A stretch of DNA of 64,000 nt from Rhodanobacteraceae bacterium (GCA_016717705.1 JADKFD010000018.1:1-64000), one strand, 5' to 3'; counted from the stretch's first letter, positions 1-9,511 are shown. Program-made: numbers and translations. Notes: generated by a model from the sequence alone, not told the origin.

Positions 1-64
1 CAATGCGAGATGATCGCGCTCTCGCCGGTCTGATCCGGCATCCACCGCCGCGAGTTCACCGCCG

Positions 65-2201
65 ATGTCCGCCTCTACCCGCCGCTGGCTGCTGCTGGCG
101 CTGATCGCCGCGGCGATCGTTGCTTTCTTCGTGTTCGACCTGGACCAGATGCTGACGCTCGACGCGTTGCGCGCGCAGCGCACCGCGCTGGCCTCGACCA
201 TCGCCGCGCAGCCCTTGTTGAGCGCGGGCATCTACTTTGCCGTCTATGTGATCGTCACCGCGCTGTCGCTGCCCGCGGCGTCGCTGCTGACGCTGGCCGG
301 TGGCGCCCTGTTCGGTTTTGGTCCGGGACTGCTGCTGGTGTCCTTTGCCAGCACCCTCGGCGCCACGCTGGCGATGTTGATCGCGCGCACGCTGGCCCGC
401 GATGCGGTGCAGGCGCGCTTCGGTGCACGCCTGAAGGGCATCGACGAGGGCCTGGCGCGCGAGGGCGCTTTCTATCTGTTCACGCTGCGCCTGGTGCCGG
501 TGTTCCCGTTCTTCGTGATCAACCTGGCGCTCGGCCTGGCTGCGTTTCCGGCGCGCACCTTCTTCTGGGTCAGCCAGCTCGGCATGCTGCCGGCCACCGC
601 GGTCTACGTGTACGCCGGTACCGAGATCGGCCAGCTGACCTCGCTCAATGGCCTGATTTCGCCGGGGCTGCTCGGTGCTTTCGCATTGCTCGGTTTGCTG
701 CCATTGATCACCAAGAAGATCCTCGACGCCTGGCGCGCGCGGCGCGTCTACCAGGGCCACACGCGGCCCAAGCGCTACGACTACAACCTGATCGCGATCG
801 GCGCCGGTTCGGCAGGGCTGGTGACCACCTACATCGGCGCGGCGGTCAAAGCCAAGGTCGCGCTGATCGAGCGCCACAAGATGGGCGGCGATTGCCTCAA
901 CACCGGCTGCGTGCCGAGCAAGGCCTTGATCCGCACCGCACGACTGCTGGCCGATGCGCGCCGCGCGTCAGATTTTGGCGTCAAGGCGCTGCACGCCGAG
1001 TTCGACTTCGCCGCGGCGATGGAGCGCGTGCAGCGGGTCATCGCCAAGGTCGAGCCGCACGATTCGGTCGAGCGCTACCAGGGCCTCGGTGTCGACTGCA
1101 TCAGCGGCGATGCGCGGCTGGTCGATCCATGGACCGTCGAGGTCGGCGGGCGCCGGCTGACCGCGCGCAGCATCGTCATCGCCACCGGCGCGCGGCCGAC
1201 GGTGCCGAAGCTGCCGGGCATCGAAACCATCGACTACCTGACCTCGGACACGGTGTGGAACATCCGCGTCCAGCCCAAGCGCCTGCTGGTGCTCGGCGGC
1301 GGGCCGATCGGCTGCGAACTCGGCCAGTGTTTTGCGCGCCTGGGCAGTCAGGTGACCATCGTGCAACGGCCGCCGCGACTGCTGCCCAAGGAAGACCCCG
1401 ATGCCAGCGCCGCGGTGCAGGCCGCCTTCGAGCACGAGGGCATCACGCTGGCGCTCGGAAGCGAGGCCATCCGCGTCGAGAAGGACGGCGACGGCGGCCG
1501 CCTGATCGTGCGCCAGAACGGCCAGGAACGCGCCATCGAGTTCGACCGCCTGCTGCTCGCGCTCGGGCGCACCGCCAATGTCGCCGGCTTCGGTCTGGAG
1601 GAACTTGGGGTACGCGTGTCCGCCAAGGGCACCGTCGAGGCCGATCCGCTGATGCGCACGACGATGCCCAACATCCTGGTGTGCGGCGATGTCACCGGCC
1701 CGTTCCAGTTCACCCATGTCGCCGCGCACCAGGCCTGGTACGCCGCGGTCAACGCGCTGTTCGGCCCGTTCTGGACCTTCAAGGTCGACTACCGGGTGAT
1801 CCCGTGGGCCACCTTCACCGATCCGGAAGTCGCGCGTCGGCCTGTCGGAACCGAAGCCACGGCGCAGGGCATTCCGTTCGAAGTCACCGCTACGGCCTTG
1901 ACGACCTGGACCGGGGGATCGCCGACGGCCACGACGAGGTTACGTCAAAAGTGCTCACCGTGCCCGGCAAGGACACGATCCTCGGCGCCACCATCGTCGG
2001 CGCGCATGCCGGCGATCTGCTTGCCGAGTTCGTGCTGGCAATGCGCCATGGCCTCGGCCTGCGCAAGATCCTCGGCACCATCCACAGCTACCCGACGATG
2101 ATGGAAGCCAACAAAGCACGCCGCCGGCAACTGGGCGCGCGCACGCGCCGGCCGGTGCGCTCAAGTGGCTGGCGAAGTTCCACGCGTGGCGGCGGGGGTG
2201 A
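65..2201 (+). CDS. TVP38/DedA-like membrane domain fused to a mercuric-reductase-like flavoprotein (3' end frameshifted)
   Basis: The N-terminal part (about residues 1-215) is hydrophobic and matches the TVP38/TMEM64 (SNARE-associated, DedA-like) membrane family, with the LSLPAASLLTLAGG segment near residue 66. From about residue 238 a class I pyridine nucleotide-disulfide oxidoreductase begins: FAD-binding GAGSAG (245-250), then the redox pair C277-LNTG-C282, then an NAD-binding GGGPIG. Such fusions usually reduce disulfides or metals at the membrane; the substrate here is unknown. After TFTDPEVAR (near base 1835) the reading frame breaks. The conserved dimerisation domain continues in other frames (RYGLDDLDR, then GAHAGDLLAEFVLAMRHGLG, then ALKWLAKFHAWRRG), ending at the TGA at 2199-2201, so at least three indels lie between 1840 and 2165. 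In the first frame the ORF runs only to 2101. The 64 bases before the gene hold no recognisable gene. Confidence 0.8.
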
Positions 2202-2211
2202 GCCGTAGCTG

Positions 2212-2281
2212 TGAGAGTGGGTTGATCCCGCGAGCTCTTGGCTGCGAACTACGAATAGCTCGCGGGATAAACCCGCTCCCA
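2212..2281. repeat. Dispersed palindrome (GAGCGGG...CCCGCTC family)
   Basis: The left arm (2212-2236, ending CCCGCGAGCT) and the right arm (2257-2281, AGCTCGCGGG...CCCGCTCCCA) are near-complementary. The same family recurs at 39449-39475, 48648-48714 and 55825-55890. It lies between the oxidoreductase gene and the AraC gene and may also act as a transcription stop. Confidence 0.6.
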
Positions 2282-2439
2282 AGGAAAGCGATGGCGACCA
2301 GGGTCGCTCGCCTATCATTCTTGCGTGGACCCGCGGCGAATTTGTGAACCAGCAGTTGCGCGCGACGCCTTTGCGATCAACCCCACCCATCAGTCACGCT
2401 GCATCCAGCAGCGGCTTTGCGTACCGTCCACAGCCGTGA

Positions 2440-3262
2440 GACTCGCGCACGGACAGCTTCTTCGGGCACCACCAGGCACGCCGGCAGGTGGGCGAACTGG
2501 TGCTGGCGGAAATGCAGCCGACGGTGCCGGAGCATGAGGTGCAGACACACACGCACGACGATGCGCACCTGCTGCTGTTGCTCGGGGGCGACTACGTCAG
2601 CAGCGCGCAGGGCATGCCGGACGTGTGCCGCAGCGCCACGCTGGTGCTGAATCCACCGGGTACCCAACACCGCGATCGTTTCCGCGGCCTCGCTGGGCGC
2701 TTTTTCACGCTCTCTTGGACCCACGAGCGCTGGCGCCAGGCGTGCCAGCAGCGCCAACTGCCGAGCGCGCGCTGCGCCTGGGCGCATCCCGCTAGGCACA
2801 GGCGGCGACGCTGCTCAGCGAACTGCGGCGCTGGGACGATGCTCTCGCCACTCGCCGTGCAAACCGTCTTCGACTGCTGCTCGACGAGGCTGGCATCGAC
2901 GCGCGCGTGGAGCATCCCTCGGGCCCGGCGTGGCTGAGTGGTAAACGCGAGCGTCTGGCGGACGAAGCGACGACAGTTTTCCGGACATCGCCGAACTGGC
3001 GCGTATTTGCTGATATTGCATCCGGTGTACCTGGCGCGTGCCTTTCGCCGTCGCGCTATGGCTGCTCGCCGGCCGAGTACCGTGCCGTTGCCGCCTGGAG
3101 CGGGCGCTGCACATGTTGCAGCGAGCGGATTCAAGCCTGACCGCGATCGCCGCTGCCTGCGGTTACGCGGATCACAGCCATTTCACCCACGCTTTTCGCC
3201 GGCGCTACGGTTGCACGCCATCGACATTTCGGGCGCGCTCGGGTGCGTACTTGCCGGCGTAG
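2440..3262 (+). pseudogene. AraC-family transcriptional regulator, broken by several frameshifts
   Basis: An AraC-type regulator can be read only by changing frame. A cupin-like sensor half is seen from about 2488 (VGELVLAEMQ, HTHDDAHLLLLLGG, LNPPGTQHRD). A middle piece near 2930-3060 reads WLSGKRERLADEATTVF and HPVYLARAFRR in different frames. The C-terminal second helix-turn-helix is clear from 3080 to 3262 (LTAIAAACGYADHSHFTHAF, then YGCTPSTFRA). Frame changes fall near 2800, 2930, 3000 and 3055. Family members bind DNA as ligand-responsive activators or repressors; no ligand or target can be proposed. It could be a decayed gene or an intact gene with sequencing errors. The start is uncertain, because a TGA lies in frame near 2440 and the first usable start is a GTG at 2488. 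Confidence 0.6.
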
Positions 3263-3337
3263 GATGCGGTGAGTGAAACGAACCGCATCGATGCTCCACT
3301 GGGATCACGATCGATGCGGTTCGTTTCACCCGCATCC
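3262..3337. repeat. Palindrome of the ATCGATGCGGTTCG repeat family
   Basis: The arms at 3262-3292 and 3310-3337 pair almost perfectly across a loop of about 17 bases. The core ATCGATGCGGTTCG recurs at 40474-40500 and 41091-41122 and, diverged, at 37902-37933. It begins at the AraC stop codon and could terminate transcription. Confidence 0.65.
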
Positions 3338-3442
3338 CCTACCCAGGTACCCGGCGCGTCGAAGCCCGAAGGTTGCCCGCATACAAGCGTCCGGGCAGAC
3401 GCGCCTGCTAACTTGGCATCGACTCAGCCGTGAGACCTCGTC

Positions 3443-4493
3443 ATGACCCTGCAACGCCTGCTGCTCTGCCTGTTGCTGCCGCTCTCCAGCGCGCTGCCCG
3501 CGGCGGCCAAATCCACACCGCAGCCGGACTTTGCGCCGCTGACCCAGGCGATTGAAGCGGGCGATTTCCAGCAGATTACCAGCGTGCTGATCGCCCGTGA
3601 TGGCGAACTGATCTACGAGCACTATTTCGACGACGGTGGCGGTGAGGCGCGGCGCAATACACGTTCGGCGACCAAGACCATCGCCGGCATGCTGGTCGGC
3701 TTGGCGGTCGCCGATGGCAAGCTGCCGAGCGCCCAGGCGCCGATCCTGAAGTACCTCAAACTCGCCCACCCGATCGCCTACGACGACCCGCGCAAGGCGA
3801 AGATCAGCGTCGAAGAACTGATGACGATGTCGTCCCTGCTCGAATGCCACGACGAGAATTCGTTCTCGCGCGGCAACGAGGAGCGCATGTATCTGGTCGA
3901 GGACTGGGTGCAATTCTTCATCGATCTGCCGATCCAGGGCTTCCCCGAATGGATGCCCAAGCCGCGGATTCTCCCTACGGCCGCAATTCTCGCTACTGCA
4001 CCGCAGGTGTGACCACGCTTGGTGCGGCGCTGCAGTCTGCCGTCGGAGAACCCCGGAGGACCATGCGCAGCGTCGCTTGTTCAGACCGCTGGGTATCGAA
4101 GGCGACCCTGGCAGCGCCCGCCGCTGGGTCTGGTCAAGCAGGTGGCGGCCTCAGCCTGCGTAGCCGCGATCTGCTGCTCGCAATAACTATCTCGGTGCAG
4201 GGTAAGGCCGGAAAGATGCAGGTGGTGCCGGCATGCTGGGTGCAGCAGTCGATCAAGGCTCGCACGCGCGTCGACGAGGGCGTCGAATACGGCTATCTTG
4301 GTGGCTGATGCAGTTTCCGGTCAGTGAGCACCTCTGGAAGTCCTACGCGATGAACGGCGCCGGCGGCAACAGTGTCCAGGTGTTCCCGGCCGAGCGCGTG
4401 GTCGTCGTCATCACCACCACCAATTACAACGTGCAGCAACCGCACAAGCTCACGGCGAAAATGCTGACGGAACAGATTCTGTCGCGCTTGTAG
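3443..4493 (+). pseudogene. Secreted serine hydrolase, class C beta-lactamase-like, frameshifted in its second half
   Basis: A cleavable signal peptide (RLLLCLLLPLSSALPAAA) precedes a beta-lactamase/transpeptidase-like fold. The Ser-x-x-Lys nucleophile motif is SATK in NTRSATKTIAG, about residue 74. The first frame stays open to 4012, but after about residue 172 the conserved sequence shifts frame (PYGRNSRYCTAGVTTLGAAL, then a GIEGDPGSARRW-like piece). The C-terminal part is recovered in the frame ending at 4493, with AMNGAGGNSVQVFP, which corresponds to the (H/K)xG strand motif of the family. Members hydrolyse amide or ester bonds in the periplasm; the substrate is unknown. At least three frame changes lie between 3950 and 4310, so the gene is either decayed or poorly sequenced here. 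Confidence 0.65.
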
Positions 4494-4501
4494 AGGCAAA
4501 G

Positions 4502-4578
4502 GCATCGCGCGCGAGCGCGCTCCTACACCTTGCCGAGGGTTCACGGAGGAATTGTAGGAGCGCGCTTGCGCGCGATGC
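4502..4578. repeat. REP-like inverted pair, family A
   Basis: Two inverted copies of a roughly 25-bp unit (core GTAGGAGCGCGCTTGCGCGC) are separated by a variable spacer of about 27 bp. Related pairs of 75-77 bp are at 6637, 9608, 17403, 39499, 40985 and 62628. It sits between convergent genes. Confidence 0.85.
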
Positions 4579-4592
4579 TGTGCCCGACCGCC

Positions 4593-5303
4593 TCACCCCG
4601 CCTGCTTCGGTAACCACTCGATGTCGACCCGGTAGCGGCTGGGATCGTCGGCATCGACGCGCACCGGGCACTGGTCGCGGCCGTCGACGTACTCGCTCGG
4701 GTCGTACCACAGGTTCTCGCTCTCGAACACATGGATTTTCTGGGTGACCGGGTGCTGCCACTGGGCGCGGATCACCCACGGCGAGCGGCCGTTGACCTTC
4801 AGGCTGGTGTTCCGCGCGACTTCGCTGATGCGCGCCTGCACGGTCATGCCACTGTGCTGCAGCCATGCGTGCAGGCGCCGCTTGCGCAGTTCCGCTGCCA
4901 GGAAGGCAGCGGCGATGCCGCCGAAGACCAGCGAGAACACGCCGAAGATCAGCGGCAGCAGCCAGGTTTCGGCGAAGCTGTCGACGCGACCGTCAGCCGG
5001 CTCGTCGGGCCGGTACAGCACACCCACGCGTTCGCCGATATCAAAGGAGCGGCCGGAGGAACTGACGCGGCCGACGATCTCGTATTCGGCGCCGACGCCG
5101 CCTTCCGGCGCCGGGATGGCGTAGCGCACGCGCGGCGCATACATGGTTCCGCCCTTGCGGCCGCGGCTGGTGACAAAGTCGACCACCTCGCCTTCGGTGA
5201 CTTGCGCCTGCGAGCGAAAATCGTAGAGATTCTTCAGGATGAAGATCTCGCCGACGCCCATGCCGATGCCCACCAGGCCGAAGATGAGGATGAACAGGCG
5301 CAT
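4593..5303 (-). CDS. DUF3592 membrane protein
   Basis: This 236-residue protein has a hydrophobic N-terminal segment (residues 1-20), a beta-rich middle part, a second membrane segment near residues 114-137 (LPLIFGVFSLVFGGIAAAFL) and a second beta-rich part ending VDIEWLPKQAG. This is the layout of DUF3592 proteins, in which a small beta domain containing the motif VGVLYRPDEP (about residue 93) is flanked by transmembrane helices. The molecular function of the family is not established. The gene is read away from the sigma factor that starts 73 bp beyond its 5' end, so the two share a short divergent promoter region (5304-5376). It is intact, unlike its neighbours on both sides. Confidence 0.85.
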   Translation of the reverse strand: MRLFILIFGLVGIGMGVGEIFILKNLYDFRSQAQVTEGEVVDFVTSRGRKGGTMYAPRVRYAIPAPEGGVGAEYEIVGRVSSSGRSFDIGERVGVLYRPDEPADGRVDSFAETWLLPLIFGVFSLVFGGIAAAFLAAELRKRRLHAWLQHSGMTVQARISEVARNTSLKVNGRSPWVIRAQWQHPVTQKIHVFESENLWYDPSEYVDGRDQCPVRVDADDPSRYRVDIEWLPKQAG

Positions 5304-5376
5304 GTCGGGAACCTCGCAGCGACGTGTTTCATTAGTCTACGAAAGCATCCACCCCTGCGGACGGTCTGGTGATCAC

Positions 5377-5889
5377 ATGGAAGCCAAACGCGCCGCCTTC
5401 GATCAACTGGTCCGCCGCCTCAACGCGGATCTCTATCGCTTTGCCTATTGGCTGAGTCGCGACCAGGCCCTCGCACAGGATCTGGTGCAGGAGAGCTTTC
5501 TGCGCGCCTGGCGCTCGCTGGCGGACTTGCGCGACGAGAAGGCGGCCAAAGCCTGGCTGATGACCATCGTGCGTCGTGAACATGCCCGCATGTTCGAACG
5601 CAAGGTGCCACCGCTGGACGATATCGCCGATCTGGTGATCGAGGATCAAGACACGCCAAGTGCATTCGAGATGAGTGAAATCCAGGAAATGCGTGACGCC
5701 ATCGGCCGCATCGAGGACAAATACCGCGAGCCGCTGCTGCTGCAACTGGTGGGCGGCTTCAGCTGCGAGGAGATTGCCGAGCAACTCGGTATCAGCGCGT
5801 CGGCGGTGATGACGCAGTTGTTTCGCGCGCGCGCCAAACTCAAGGCGCTGCTGCGCGGCAGCCAGGGGAAGGTCCATGAACTGCTCTGA
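5377..5889 (+). CDS. ECF-type RNA polymerase sigma-70 family factor
   Basis: This 170-residue sigma factor has only regions 2 and 4. Region 2 covers about residues 10-75, with ALAQDLVQESFLRAWRSL matching the core-binding and -10 recognition helices. Region 4 covers about residues 110-165, with FSCEEIAEQLGISASAVMTQ as the -35-binding helix-turn-helix. Its length is normal for the ECF group. I chose the ATG at 5377 because sequence similarity begins there; an in-frame start at 5239 would add a non-conserved tail overlapping the divergent gene. The stop overlaps the next start (5876) by 14 bases, so it is translationally coupled to the DUF3379 gene, the usual arrangement of an ECF factor and its negative regulator. 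Confidence 0.9.
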   Translation: MEAKRAAFDQLVRRLNADLYRFAYWLSRDQALAQDLVQESFLRAWRSLADLRDEKAAKAWLMTIVRREHARMFERKVPPLDDIADLVIEDQDTPSAFEMSEIQEMRDAIGRIEDKYREPLLLQLVGGFSCEEIAEQLGISASAVMTQLFRARAKLKALLRGSQGKVHELL

Positions 5890-6676
5890 CTTTCAGCGAC
5901 GATTGCTGATCGATCCGCGCTCGCCGGAACTGGCCGACGCCGCCAAGGCGCGCGTGGGCGACGACGCGCCCGCGCACTGGCCGAGGCGCTGGCTTTCGAG
6001 ACGCGCATCGACGCGGCGCTGGCGGTGAGCGTCCCGGCGAATCTGGCCGAACGCATCCTGGCGGCGATTCCGGCGGAAGCCGATGCCCGCCCGACGAGTT
6101 CGCCGCGGCGCTGGTGGCCGCTGGCACTGGCGGCGACGCTGGCGGCTGCTGCGGTGATTTCCAACGGCGTGATGCACGCGCCCAGCGGCACCACCGCGCT
6201 GATCACCGCCAGCGTCGAACATCTGTCGCACGAGCCCTATGCGCTGACGCGCGTCGATCCGGTGCCACAGCGCCTGATCAACCGCATGTTCACCGACGCC
6301 GGACTCAAGCTCGATTCCAGCGGACTGGCGCTGTCCTACCTGAATCGCTGTCCGCTCGAACGGCGCTGGTCGGTGCACATGGTGATGCCGGCTGCCGGAG
6401 GGCCCGGTGACGGTGATGTACGTGATCGGCGAAGCCAAGGTCGAACGCATGGACGTGCGCCACGAGATGGTGGCGGTGCGCACCCTGCCTTACGCCAGCG
6501 GCGCACTGGTGCTGATCGCCGAAAGCAACCGCGATTTCGACCGCATCGAGAGCGCCTGGCACCAGGCGGCGGGAAGGGCGTGGCGCTGGCGGGGGCGGGG
6601 AGTAGCGCCGGTGATGCCGGAATTTTTCGCGACGTCGATCGCGCGCGAGCGCGCTCCTGCAATTCTTGCGTTGTGA
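5876..6676 (+). pseudogene. DUF3379 family anti-sigma-like membrane protein, frameshifted
   Basis: The start MNCSDFQRRLLIDPRSPEL and the following NLAERILAAIP are typical of the DUF3379 family, which is commonly encoded directly after ECF sigma factors and is thought to restrain them. A single transmembrane helix follows (WWPLALAATLAAAAVI, near 6115-6165), then a C-terminal domain with LSHEPYALTRVDPVPQRLI. The frame changes near 5960 and again near 6400, after which VTVMYVIGEAKVERM continues the domain. The last codons in that frame run into a family A palindrome (6637-6713), so the true C-terminus is uncertain. If the breaks are real, the sigma factor upstream would lack its partner. Confidence 0.6.
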
Positions 6677-6713
6677 CTCGTCGCATGTGTAGGAGCGCGC
6701 TCGCGCGCGATGC
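6637..6713. repeat. REP-like inverted pair, family A
   Basis: A 77-bp inverted pair with the GTAGGAGCGCGC core in its right arm and one substitution in the left arm (CTCCTGC). It overlaps the 3' end of the DUF3379 gene and ends 2 bp before the stop codon of the convergent gene. Confidence 0.85.
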
Positions 6714-6714
6714 C

Positions 6715-7869
6715 CTAGCGCGTAATCGGCATCACCCCGTACTCGCGGGCTTCCTGGATGTCGATGAACTGGTAATCGAGATTGTCCTCGTCTTCGAAGG
6801 CATCGCCGGCTTCGTCGACCTGACTCTGGCCGGACTCCAGCGCGGCCTCGAAACTCTCCAGCGAAGCCTCGATATCCACGCCCAAGGCCTCCGAACGCCG
6901 TTGCACGCTCGCCTTCTTGCCGCGCTCCGGCGTGACGTCGCCGAGCATGGTGGTTTCCAGGTAGGCCATTTCCTCGCCTTCCTCGTCGAGTGCAAAGCCG
7001 AGGAACATGTGGCCGGGCACCAGCACCAGCACTGGCGCGATGTCGATCTTGCGCAGCACCGAGGCGATCAGCACGCTGCCGTCGACGCAATTGGCCTGGG
7101 TCATCGCCAGCGACTCGTCGATGAAGCGCACATGCTGGCTCATCACGTTGGCGTGCTCATTGGCGGTGCGGGTGATGCTCGAATAGCGGATGCCGCGCGA
7201 CTGCAGCACATGCCAGATCGCGTAGACCTGCTTCAGCACCGCATCCGAATCCTCGTCCTGGTAGCCGGTGAAGCTGTCGACGACGCCACTATCCAGCGCC
7301 TCCTTGAGAATCTGGTCGACCGCCGGATGGTCCTCGTTGACGTAAGCGGCGAACATCCAGTTGAAATCCAGGTCCGCGGCGTCGTCGTCTTCGTCGATGT
7401 AGTACAGCGCGTCGTTGACCGAGCGCAGGCGCACGCGCTGGGTGCGCTTGCCGAGCGGCTTGCCGTCCACGCTGAGCTCGAATTCGACATTGGCCGGGCG
7501 CGGCTGCCTGATTGCCGCCAGCGCCTGGTAATCCCAGCCGATGGTCGGCGCCAGGCTGATCGGTCCGTCGACCGCCGGGACCACGCCGCTCAAGCGGCTG
7601 TCGGGCGCCAGGCCCGGAATGCGCACGATCAGTTCGAACGGCGCACCGGCGCGCGCACCGCTGACATCGACATAGATCAGGCCCTGCTGATCGCCCACCA
7701 CCGACTCGCTGTCGTCCTCGGTGTCCCAGGTGGTCGTCGCCGTGGCAATTTCCAGGCTCGGAAACACCTGGTTGTAAGGATCGACGTAGGCCTCCCACTG
7801 CGGATCGGCCAACGCCGCCGCAGACAGCGCCAGCATGGCGCACAGCGCCAGCGCGCGGCGATCGATCAT
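6715..7869 (-). CDS. Exported protein with a transglutaminase-like domain
   Basis: This 384-residue protein has a signal peptide (ALALCAMLALSAAALA), a beta-rich N-terminal half with many acidic residues (residues 45-60 and 157-170), and a C-terminal half with a transglutaminase/cysteine-protease-like core. The candidate catalytic Cys261 lies in QANCVDGSVLIAS and His287 in PGHMFLGFALD, the spacing seen in bacterial transglutaminase-like proteins. The last 60 residues are again very acidic. Family members act as proteases or cross-linking enzymes outside the cytoplasm; I cannot name a substrate. It is followed after 10 bp in the same direction by nothing of its own operon, since the LysM gene lies upstream and ends 10 bp before this start, so the two may be cotranscribed. 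Confidence 0.7.
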   Translation of the reverse strand: MIDRRALALCAMLALSAAALADPQWEAYVDPYNQVFPSLEIATATTTWDTEDDSESVVGDQQGLIYVDVSGARAGAPFELIVRIPGLAPDSRLSGVVPAVDGPISLAPTIGWDYQALAAIRQPRPANVEFELSVDGKPLGKRTQRVRLRSVNDALYYIDEDDDAADLDFNWMFAAYVNEDHPAVDQILKEALDSGVVDSFTGYQDEDSDAVLKQVYAIWHVLQSRGIRYSSITRTANEHANVMSQHVRFIDESLAMTQANCVDGSVLIASVLRKIDIAPVLVLVPGHMFLGFALDEEGEEMAYLETTMLGDVTPERGKKASVQRRSEALGVDIEASLESFEAALESGQSQVDEAGDAFEDEDNLDYQFIDIQEAREYGVMPITR

Positions 7870-7879
7870 GCCCGGCGGC

Positions 7880-8323
7880 TCAATCGTGCGCGGGAATGCG
7901 CAGCACCTGACCCGGATAGATGTGATCCGGGTCCTTGAGCAGCGGCTTGTTGGCCTCGAAGATCTTCATGTAGGCGCCGGCCTTGCCGTAGAGCGCCTTG
8001 GCGATGGTGGACAGCGTGTCGCCCTTCTTCACCGTGTAGAAGCTCGCGCCCGCTTCGGGCTTTTCCGCCAGCAGTCCGTCCTCGACCTTTTCCACGCCCT
8101 CGACGTTGCCGAGCGCGAGGATCAGCTTTTCCTTGTCGGCCTGGCTCAGCGTCGAACCCACGATGGTGGCCTTGGCGGTCGCCGGATCGAAGGCGACCTT
8201 CACGTCGGGGCCGGCCAGGCCCTTGCTCTTCAGGTGATCGAGCAGCGCACCGGCAGTGTTGCCGGCAGTCGCCGCGCCCAGCACCTTCTCGCCCGCAGAT
8301 TTGACGAAATCGAATATGCCCAT
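7880..8323 (-). CDS. kbp: Kbp/YgaU-like BON-LysM protein
   Basis: This 147-residue protein starts MGIFDFVKSAGEKVLGA and has a BON domain (about residues 20-85, with KGLAGPDVKVAFDPATAKAT) followed by a LysM domain (about 95-145, with FYTVKKGDTLSTIAKALYG and YPGQVLRIP). Length and order match the potassium-binding protein Kbp (YgaU) of E. coli, a cytoplasmic K+ sensor also linked to cell-envelope stress. I placed the start at the ATG at 8323 because the family begins MG(L/I)F; a longer reading frame to 8422 is low-complexity. The 240-bp region upstream contains a G-rich tract (8425-8445). Confidence 0.88.
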   Translation of the reverse strand: MGIFDFVKSAGEKVLGAATAGNTAGALLDHLKSKGLAGPDVKVAFDPATAKATIVGSTLSQADKEKLILALGNVEGVEKVEDGLLAEKPEAGASFYTVKKGDTLSTIAKALYGKAGAYMKIFEANKPLLKDPDHIYPGQVLRIPAHD

Positions 8324-8424
8324 GGCCGTGCTCCCGTTGTGGATGCCGGGAGCATACCTGCGCGGATGGGGTGCGGCGCGAGGTGGGGCGCTTGCGGTGC
8401 GCTGGCCGCGCATCTCGGCCAAGC

Positions 8425-8445
8425 GGGGCGGGGGCGGGGGCGGGG
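8425..8445 (+). other. G-quadruplex-capable tract
   Basis: Four runs of four to five G separated by single C residues lie on the plus strand about 100 bp upstream of the kbp start, on the template strand for that gene. The rest of the 240-bp intergenic stretch 8324-8563 shows nothing else I can name. Confidence 0.5.
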
Positions 8446-8563
8446 AAGAGTCCGTCAGGTCGGACGGTGCGAGCGGTGCCCGCCCTGCTGGCCCGTTCTA
8501 TACCGCAAAAGTCGGATGCGGCATGTTCGGTGCGGGCGCCCGCCGCGCCGCTGTTGCGACGAC

Positions 8564-9511
8564 CTACCGATCTGCCCGGTACGCATCCAGTTGCCGCTGA
8601 TGCTCGCTGGTGCCGATGTAATCCGGCACCACCAGTTCCAGCGGTGTGGGCCGGATGCCCAATTCGGTCAGGCCGTTGCGTTCGCTGACGCTGTCGATCG
8701 CCAGCGACTTGAAGTTGTCGCTGGAGAAGGGTTTCAGTGCGGCAGGCAGTACATCGAAGGCGAGACCTTGCAGTCGACCAATGACGTTGGGCAGCGGCAG
8801 TACCAGGCGCGAGACGCCGAGCACCTTGGCGGTGTACTTCACCAGCTCGCCCAGCGTGTAGGTCTTCGGCCCGACCAGCGGATAGGTCTTGCCGATGGTC
8901 TGGGCGTTGGCCAGCGCAAGCACGAAGGCCTGCGCCACTTCCTTGACGTAGACCGGCTGGAAGCGCGCATCAGCGCGCGCCAGCGGCAATACCGGCAGCA
9001 ACTTCAGCGCCGGCGCGAAACGACAGAACAGGCCATCGCCGGGCCCGAAGATCACCGAGGGCTGGAACAGCGTCCAGTCCAGCCCCGAGGACTTGACGCG
9101 GGCTTCGGCCTGCCCGCGCGTGCGCAGGTAGTGGCTGTCGCCTTCGCCGGCGCGCAACGAACTCATCTGCAGCAAGCGCTTGACGCCCGCCTTGCGCATG
9201 GCCGCGATCACGGTGTCGGTCAGGGTCACGTGGGCGCGCTCGAAATCCTTGCCGCCGAAGCCATTGTTCTGCAGCACGCCGACCAGGTTGATCACCGCGT
9301 CGGCAGCGAAGAAATGCCGGGTGAGGTCGGCAGCGTCGTAGACCTTGGTGGACAGCGTGCGCACGTTCTCGTAAACGCCAAGCTCGCGCTGTGTTTCCCG
9401 GTTGCGACTAAGCACATCGACGCGGTGGCCGGCGGCCTGCAGCGCATGCACCAGCGCGCGACCGACGAATCCGGTGCCGCCGAGGACGACGATTTTCAGT
9501 GACTTGGCCAT
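8564..9511 (-). CDS. NDUFA9-like atypical short-chain dehydrogenase/epimerase
   Basis: This 315-residue protein has an N-terminal Rossmann fold with the NAD(P)-binding GGTGFVG at residues 11-17. Later elements are NLVGVLQ (about 95), LLQMSSLRAG and FQPSVIFGPGDG, which identify the complex I NDUFA9-like branch of atypical SDRs. These proteins usually lack the full Tyr-x-x-x-Lys catalytic pair and bind a nucleotide without a well-defined reaction. In bacteria they are often annotated as NAD-dependent epimerase/dehydratase or ubiquinone-biosynthesis accessory proteins; no pathway context is seen here. The gene is intact and monocistronic, followed on its 5' side by a family A palindrome. Confidence 0.85.
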   Translation of the reverse strand: MAKSLKIVVLGGTGFVGRALVHALQAAGHRVDVLSRNRETQRELGVYENVRTLSTKVYDAADLTRHFFAADAVINLVGVLQNNGFGGKDFERAHVTLTDTVIAAMRKAGVKRLLQMSSLRAGEGDSHYLRTRGQAEARVKSSGLDWTLFQPSVIFGPGDGLFCRFAPALKLLPVLPLARADARFQPVYVKEVAQAFVLALANAQTIGKTYPLVGPKTYTLGELVKYTAKVLGVSRLVLPLPNVIGRLQGLAFDVLPAALKPFSSDNFKSLAIDSVSERNGLTELGIRPTPLELVVPDYIGTSEHQRQLDAYRADR

